This document shows positions 58,954 through 64,000 of a stretch of DNA of 64,000 nucleotides, piece by piece. The notes under the pieces were generated by a model that saw only the letters and a program-made list of their open reading frames with translations, was not told the origin of the DNA and ran no database searches. A program made the position numbers and the translations under genes. Position 1 is the first letter of the stretch; the number at the start of each line of letters is the position of its first letter. This DNA is from Deinandra increscens subsp. villosa (lineage: Eukaryota > Streptophyta > Magnoliopsida > Asterales > Asteraceae), in the NCBI GenBank assembly GCA_039602395.1, contig JBCNJP010000012.1, positions 21,890,396 to 21,954,395 of the forward strand, read 5' to 3'.

Positions 58954-60259
58954 ACCTTAAGAGTTACACCAGAGGCAACGGTTTTAAAGTCCGCTTACTT
59001 TTAACCGGCAAATTCGCAGAAGGATTAATTATTTATTTATTAAATAGTTTAATAGATAAATGAATTAATTAGTTAATTAATTTAATTGTTAAGATTAATT
59101 TAAGCGACTAAAGACGTTAAATATTTTTTACGTCCCAAACGACCATCAACGAATTAGTACTTGACTAATGTTCGTTGAAACTCGGCGTGCGACAAATATT
59201 TAATAGTTAAAGGTTTGTCGCACAATCAAATGATTCAAAAGGGTTATTTTAAACTCGAGGGACTTAACGGAAACTAAATCAGTTATAAATAACTGATTAA
59301 GGGAGACGCGAAACCCTAATCCTTGATTAGAGATTTCGACCCCCTCTCCTCTCCCTCTCTCCCTGCGATTTCGACCTAACCCTAGGTCGCCGTCGATCTT
59401 TCGGTGGTTAATCCGGTCGCTCGCGAGAACAAGTAATCATCAACCACTCCGATTTGCAGCCGCCATGTCGCCTCCGCGAGTCCGCCACCGTCGCCGCTGC
59501 CCTGTCGTCCGCCGCCGTTCGATCGCCGCTCTCCAAGCCGCCGCCGTCGTCGCCACCCCGTTCGCCGCCGCCGTAGCCGCACCGCCGCCGCAGCCCGTCA
59601 CCGAGCCGCCGCAACGGGTCGCGACCACAGTCGCCGCTCCCCGTCGCACAGCCGTCGTCGCCCAAGCCGGTCGCTGCCGCTCCCTCGCCGTTGCCGGTTT
59701 CCCACCGCCGACACACCCCCCGCCGTGAACCGCCACCGTGTGGCGTATTCATTCGCCGTTCGCAAACCCTAGTTCGCGCCCGATCCGACGTACGAGATTT
59801 TCCCGGTTACCAATTCACCGCGTAGTAAATCCGTATCCGCGAGGAAAGTCAGTTTCGTCAGATGAATCACACCCTGCGAAACCCTAAAGTCACCTGTTGA
59901 CTTCCGGTGTCTCGAACGTTTGTTTGAATCACCGCTCAGGTATATCTAAACTTGTTATTTGTTTAGATTTAATTGTTTAAATATTTATGATTGTGTCGCG
60001 TTTTGTTTAACGCGTTTTTGGTGTTTGCGCGTTTGGTGATTGTCGAATCCTGTTGTTTTGGTTTGCGTTAATTAACTAGTTTTCGCGTCTGTATATTTGA
60101 ATGTTTTTCCGATGCGTATTAAATTAATTGTTAATTCAATTATCTTATTTAATTTACTCGGTAATTGATTATGTAATTATTTATCGTAAATAATTATTTC
60201 CAAATTATAAAAAAAAAATGCTATTACCGAGACCCGAATGCCACTGTCGTAACCCAACA
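58954..60259 (+). repeat. Copia-type LTR (5' end in the gap)
   Basis: It shares 'agagttacaccagag' near its start and ends GTCGTAACCCAACA, like 38871-40053 (reverse) and the full-length copia LTRs. A GC-rich block (59440-59760), with Ala/Arg/Pro-rich frames on both strands, ends with CTCAG/GTATATCTAA at 59937. The next bases (gctttcacg) are not a primer binding site, so this is a 3' or solo LTR. The several overlapping frames here are effects of GCC/CGC repeats, not genes. Confidence 0.75.
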
Positions 60260-61980
60260 GCTTTCACGAAACTCTATGTTTGGGATATTCTCCCCGATAA
60301 GGACCACGTCCTCAATTAGTTTAACAACATTAGGACAGTAGACGTGTATACACGTCTTTCATAAATCCCGCAAGATTTATTAGCTACAATAACATATATT
60401 GTATTCATATGTTGCAATCCATTTTTGTGAATTATGACATATTTGTTGTATCGCAATACATTTTACCACACAAGTTTATTATCCTTGACCTGAATTCATG
60501 AAACCAACCCCGAGGTTAGTTTTGTGCAAATTTCTTCTTGCACTATCTTGTTTTAAACATTTAAGACGTTACAACACATATGTTGTGATGACTTATGCCA
60601 AACATTTAACGGATTTTTAGATGATATTTGGACACAAAGTCCTTTATTATGTCATTTAAGGCCATTGTCTCTAGACACGTCTAGCAGACCAATATTCATG
60701 AGGTACTCCCTCTTCTAAACCAAACAAATCGGTTTAGATAGATAAGTGCCCTCAGAAACTGGAATAACACCAAGTTATTTTAGGATTTCTTTAAAAACTC
60801 ATAAGTTCCATGCCACATAGATAGCAAACCCTTTTAATTTACACAAAATTAAATAAAGATGATACACATATCAAATTTAATTGGGTTAAAACCTTAATTT
60901 AGATTATGTTTTAACAAAACCAAAATCTCAAATTTCAAGGTTTTATAAGCCACACGATAGTGAACCTAAACGTTTACATAAAACGTTTTGAACACGCATG
61001 ATAGACTTGCATGTTAAAATGTAGGGTACGGGGTTTATAAATAAACCAATTCTAACGACCATGTTAGAAAATGCTGATTACATAAATCGTTTTGACCACC
61101 GTAGTTGACTTACATGTCATGTGTACACGTTAACCGTAAGGTTTCACAACCTTTTTTAGTCAAAATGTGTCGTTTGAATGACTTGACGGTTACGTAAACG
61201 GTATTAAATTACATTTGACTACACATGTTATGTTATGAGACATACACATATATAAGTCATTTTGGTCAAAGGCGTATTTAACATGCACATTAAATGAAAT
61301 TATGGTTACATAGACCATAATTTAATGTAAAGTTTACGAAATAACAATTACATAAATTGCTTAGTCAGATGACATTCTTAACGCGCACGTTAGATCAAAT
61401 AAGGGTTACATAAACCGATTAATCCGATTTTCGTAAACAAATCGCACGAAGTAATTCGTTCTTACTAGATGACCATTGTCGTGTTGTATAAACGATTACA
61501 CAAATCGTTGTTAAAAGTTAAAACCACACTCGTATCTGTTCCATGGTACCCTCCCACGAGTTTGAACCATAGGATTGCTCTAGCACGCAAGCTAGACAAA
61601 ACGTTATATAAACATTTTTATGCTACCAAAACATTAAATCATTAATGTTTTATAAAACATTCAAGACTAGCATTAATGGCCAGTATTAAAACAACAATGC
61701 TAACTTGGACCGTTTCCAAAAGCGGTTTTTGCATTCATGTTGGATTTTAAAGATTACATAAATCTTTTATTAGTTCAAACATTTAGTCTAACGCGCATAT
61801 TAGACACTAATATTTAAGAAGAAAATGTTTTTTGGACAAAAAAACTCTAACGCACACGTTAGGGAATGTTTATGAAACCTTTCAAGTTACTAATGAAAGG
61901 TCATTAGCTATACCATTAAACATGGTTCCGTTTCTAACACCTAGTTAGAGATTGATGGTTTTTATAGTCACTGGTGTGCA
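60260..61980. repeat. Non-coding region with two families of short palindromes
   Basis: No ORF. Family A has a TTACATAAA-type core between complementary arms at about 60968, 61075, 61186, 61301, 61345, 61403, 61491 and 61750. Family B has CTAACG...CGTTAG-like arms around a CGCAC-like loop at about 61050, 61276, 61379, 61577, 61789 and 61846. Arms differ between copies but stay complementary in most. The first half (60260-60960) is plain AT-rich sequence. Confidence 0.6.
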
Positions 61981-62334
61981 GGCCCGTGCGATGCACGACC
62001 GTGGGGGAACTTTGGCCGACCCTAATATTATCATTATGATTATATACGTGAAACTATTATTAGGACTCCGGTGATTGCGAATAAACATAATAGTTTAGGT
62101 AAAGAATCTGAGATTAAGGACGGCCAAAAGTAATGTGTTTAAAACAAATCAACCTACCATTGCTAATTGACATATGTAATATCAAGTGTATAAAAGAGTC
62201 ATCAAGTTAGGTGTAAGGCGCCATAATCGGAGACAACAAACAATTATAAAGTAAGATAGATTCATTTAATATTAGCAGTTTCAAAGTTTGATGGGGTGTC
62301 TAAGCACCAAATAAAATAAAACTACAAATAACGG
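61981..62334. other. Non-coding segment next to the 97-codon ORF
   Basis: It starts with 'cccgtgcgatgcacg', a short imperfect hairpin also echoed at 23104 ('cccgtgttgcacgg') and common at plant transposon edges. It may include the 3' UTR of the minus-strand ORF at 62335. Nothing else is seen. Confidence 0.4.
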
Positions 62335-62628
62335 TTACATATCCGGGCTGAAACTGGAGTCCATCCGGTTGTCAATATCACGTGTTGCTGCCTTGGCATC
62401 CCTGCGTATGGTCCGTAGATTCCGTAACAGTGCCTGTTTGGTACGAATCGCATCATTCAGCATTGAGGCGGCATCATACCGGAAGGGAGAGGGATCAAGG
62501 CTAAGAACCGCGTCCAGTGCTTGTCTGTTTTCTGCCAGCAGCCTTTCTACCACCATTATCACGGCTGACAGTTCAGCGTTTGTCTCATTGTGGCTGGCGA
62601 TGAAGAAGTTACGGACATAGTCTTCCAT
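62335..62628 (-). CDS. Hypothetical 97-residue helical protein
   Basis: ATG at 62628 (MEDYVRNFFIASHNETNAEL), stop at 62335. The product looks wholly helical, with heptad-like leucines (VIMVVERLLAENRQALDAVL, IRTKQALLRNLRTIRRDAK) and a basic second half. No domain is recognised. A splice acceptor-like 'ataattag' lies just upstream of the ATG, so it could be an internal exon of a larger gene. The frame is intact and its base composition (GC about 50%) differs from the AT-rich surroundings, which favours real coding. Confidence 0.45.
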   Translation of the reverse strand: MEDYVRNFFIASHNETNAELSAVIMVVERLLAENRQALDAVLSLDPSPFRYDAASMLNDAIRTKQALLRNLRTIRRDAKAATRDIDNRMDSSFSPDM

Positions 62629-62889
62629 TTCCTAATTATAAACAACATGTGTAAAATAATAAAACAACATTACAAAGCATAGATAGAGGCGTAGACGTGT
62701 AGGTAGAGGCTGTGACTCATGAGTAGTTAATGTATTTTTATTTCTATTATGATTCGTTAAAGTGAACGTAGATAATTGTTATAAATTGAAATTGTGTTTT
62801 ATCCTAAGATGAATTTTGAGTACCACCTGATCCATACAATCATTAACTTTTTTTCAGTCAGCCGTATCCTTATATTATTGTCTCAGTTC

Positions 62890-63064
62890 CATTGGCGGAG
62901 CTTGGGCGAAAAGTTTGAGGGGGCGAAAAGTCACGGATCCTAATCTCGAGGGGGCAGTCCTCAATATATATAAAAAAAATTCAAAAATCGCGAAAATTAG
63001 CACTACGGCCGAAAAAAACCGGAGGGGCGGTCGCCCCCCGGGTGTCCACTAAGCTGCGCCCTTG
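62890..63064. mobile_element. hAT-type MITE with perfect 8-bp target duplication
   Basis: 175 bp. The ends CATTGGCGGAGCTT and AAGCTGCGCCCTTG are inverted with 3 mismatches of 14. It is flanked on both sides by CTCAGTTC (62882-62889 and 63065-63072). An internal 'gggcgg...cgcccc' and A-runs resemble the MITE at 21841-22147, but the termini differ, so it is a separate family. Confidence 0.8.
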
Positions 63065-63072
63065 CTCAGTTC

Positions 63073-63593
63073 TCACCTCCAAACACTAATCTCTCAATTC
63101 TCCCTCTTTCCTTTCCATCGCACCAATCCTTTTTATGCTTCTGCGATTGTAGTTCATTGACTATGGTTAGTAATGGATGTTGAGATGACTCTCATTCTCT
63201 CCTTCAAGCCGTTCATGCAATCAAGACTGAAAAAGCCTTGCCAATGACGGTTTCCGTAACGCCGATTGAAAATCTTTGCTGGTGTGGGATTCCGTAACGC
63301 TGTAGATCGATACAGGAATCTGGTACGTGTCTTCTTTTCTAGGATCTATATTTTGTGATTCAGATCTCGATTTGGTTCTTTATTGTTTTTTATTTAAACC
63401 CGCCATGAATGGTTTGTTCTATACTTCTATTTGGGCATATTGCATGTTCAAATCATTTGTTGCTAATAACTCTATTATATTGCACACATGTTGCTCGACC
63501 ATTTGTCTCAGCGATATTATAATTTCATATGTGATACATCTTTAATTAAATATGTTTATTAGATAGAATGTTGAATTGTTTGACTATTTCGGA
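63073..63593. other. Unassigned sequence, leader-like
   Basis: It opens with a pyrimidine-rich stretch (ctctcaattctccctctttcc) like a plant 5' UTR. Only short frames follow (63327-63545), with no recognisable domain. It may be a gene edge whose body lies outside the window. Confidence 0.3.
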
Positions 63594-63741
63594 GTTAATC
63601 TACTTACATTAGTTGAATTTATAATATTAAACACCTATCTTGAAGTTAATCTACTTACATTAGTTGAATTTATAATATTAAACACCTATCTTGAAGTTAA
63701 TCTACTTACATTAGTTGACTTTATAATATTAAACACCATAT
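63594..63741 (+). repeat. Three tandem copies of a 51-bp unit
   Basis: Units start at 63594, 63645 and 63696, beginning GTTAATCTACTTACATTAG. The first two are identical over the unit, and the third has 'gacttt' for 'gaattt' and is shortened. 51 is a multiple of 3, so the frame 63576-63809 reads a repeated VNLLTLVEFIILNTYLE. I regard this as a consequence of the repeat and not a protein. Confidence 0.85.
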
Positions 63742-64000
63742 CATTCAACTCAACACAGATCATTCATCCACCGATAAATCTATGGATTTTGATATGTAAG
63801 ATAAGGTGAGATTAAATGTGATAATTGATTAAATGTGACACCGATCAAATGGTGCATTCTTAACCAGCCAATATTTATTATTTGTTGTTGGTAGGAAAAT
63901 GTGATGAATTCCCCAAACCAGCTATATAGATGTATTAATAGGCTAAACTTGACTTGTATTAACGCTTTGCATACTCCCTAAAGACAATCAAGACATTCAA

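Noticed and set aside
59382..59752. Overlapping Ala/Arg/Gly/Pro-rich ORFs on both strands
   Set aside because: They arise from GCC/CGC-type repeats in the GC-rich block of an LTR. All frames are open because stop codons are rare in such sequence.
61981..62016. Helitron 3' terminus based on the 'cccgtgcgatgcacg' hairpin
   Set aside because: No CTRR end follows the hairpin and no TC start could be assigned, so I keep it as a hairpin only.

Overview
This is a plant (eudicot) nuclear window made almost entirely of nested transposable elements. The Ty3/gypsy and Ty1/copia protein fragments, the very long LTRs and the long C-terminal endonuclease-like ORF resemble, from memory, repeats of Asteraceae genomes (lettuce, chrysanthemum, Tanacetum, Artemisia). 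I infer that family but cannot name a species. Two runs of exactly 500 N (18731-19230, 58454-58953) are scaffold gaps. I see no rRNA, tRNA, CRISPR array or bacterial feature.

Layout. (1) 1-14678 is a minus-strand gypsy element with 4.3-kb LTRs, whose 3' LTR is cut by the window edge. It has degraded gag coding sequence and no pol. It is interrupted by a complete gag-only LTR element, 1790-7739, with TSD TGCCT, a 651-codon gag-like ORF and no pol. (2) 14679-18730 is the 3' half of a Tekay-like chromovirus (RNase H, integrase, chromodomain-like end, LTR), ending in the first gap. (3) 19231 to about 20510 is the 3' half of a short-LTR copia element. (4) 20682-22472 holds the only recognisable host gene: three minus-strand exons matching the N-terminal part of the spindle factor TPX2, with a hAT-type MITE in intron 1. 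(5) 23640-33757 is a second Tekay-like copy (gag, RT, RNase H, integrase, 3.17-kb LTR). Its RNase H is split by a 3.05-kb TG...CA insertion that itself carries an intact antisense ORF with an R2-type endonuclease signature. Copy 1 carries the remains of the same insertion at the same site. (6) 34506-38870 contains LTR pieces and a copia 3' end. (7) 38871-52653 is a minus-strand, gag-only copia element, with a full-length plus-strand copia (40572-48583, TSD GAAGG) inserted in it. (8) 52654 to about 56100 is one end of a CACTA-type transposon with a 150-bp subterminal array and a small multi-exon minus-strand gene. (9) 56478-57556 is an inverted array of about 107 degenerate units with 10-bp phasing. 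(10) 57808-60259 is a gag-like ORF, a gap and a copia-type LTR. (11) 60260-64000 is mostly non-coding: two families of short palindromes whose arms co-vary, a 97-codon unknown ORF, a hAT MITE with a perfect 8-bp TSD and a 51-bp tandem repeat.

Apart from the gag-only ORF and the endonuclease-like ORF, nearly every element gene is broken by stops or frameshifts. The insertion order can be partly read from target duplications and nesting. The signals I find least explained are the 10-bp-phased inverted array, the co-varying palindromes, the LTR carrying an intact endonuclease-like ORF, and the reiterated short motifs in LTRs and leaders.
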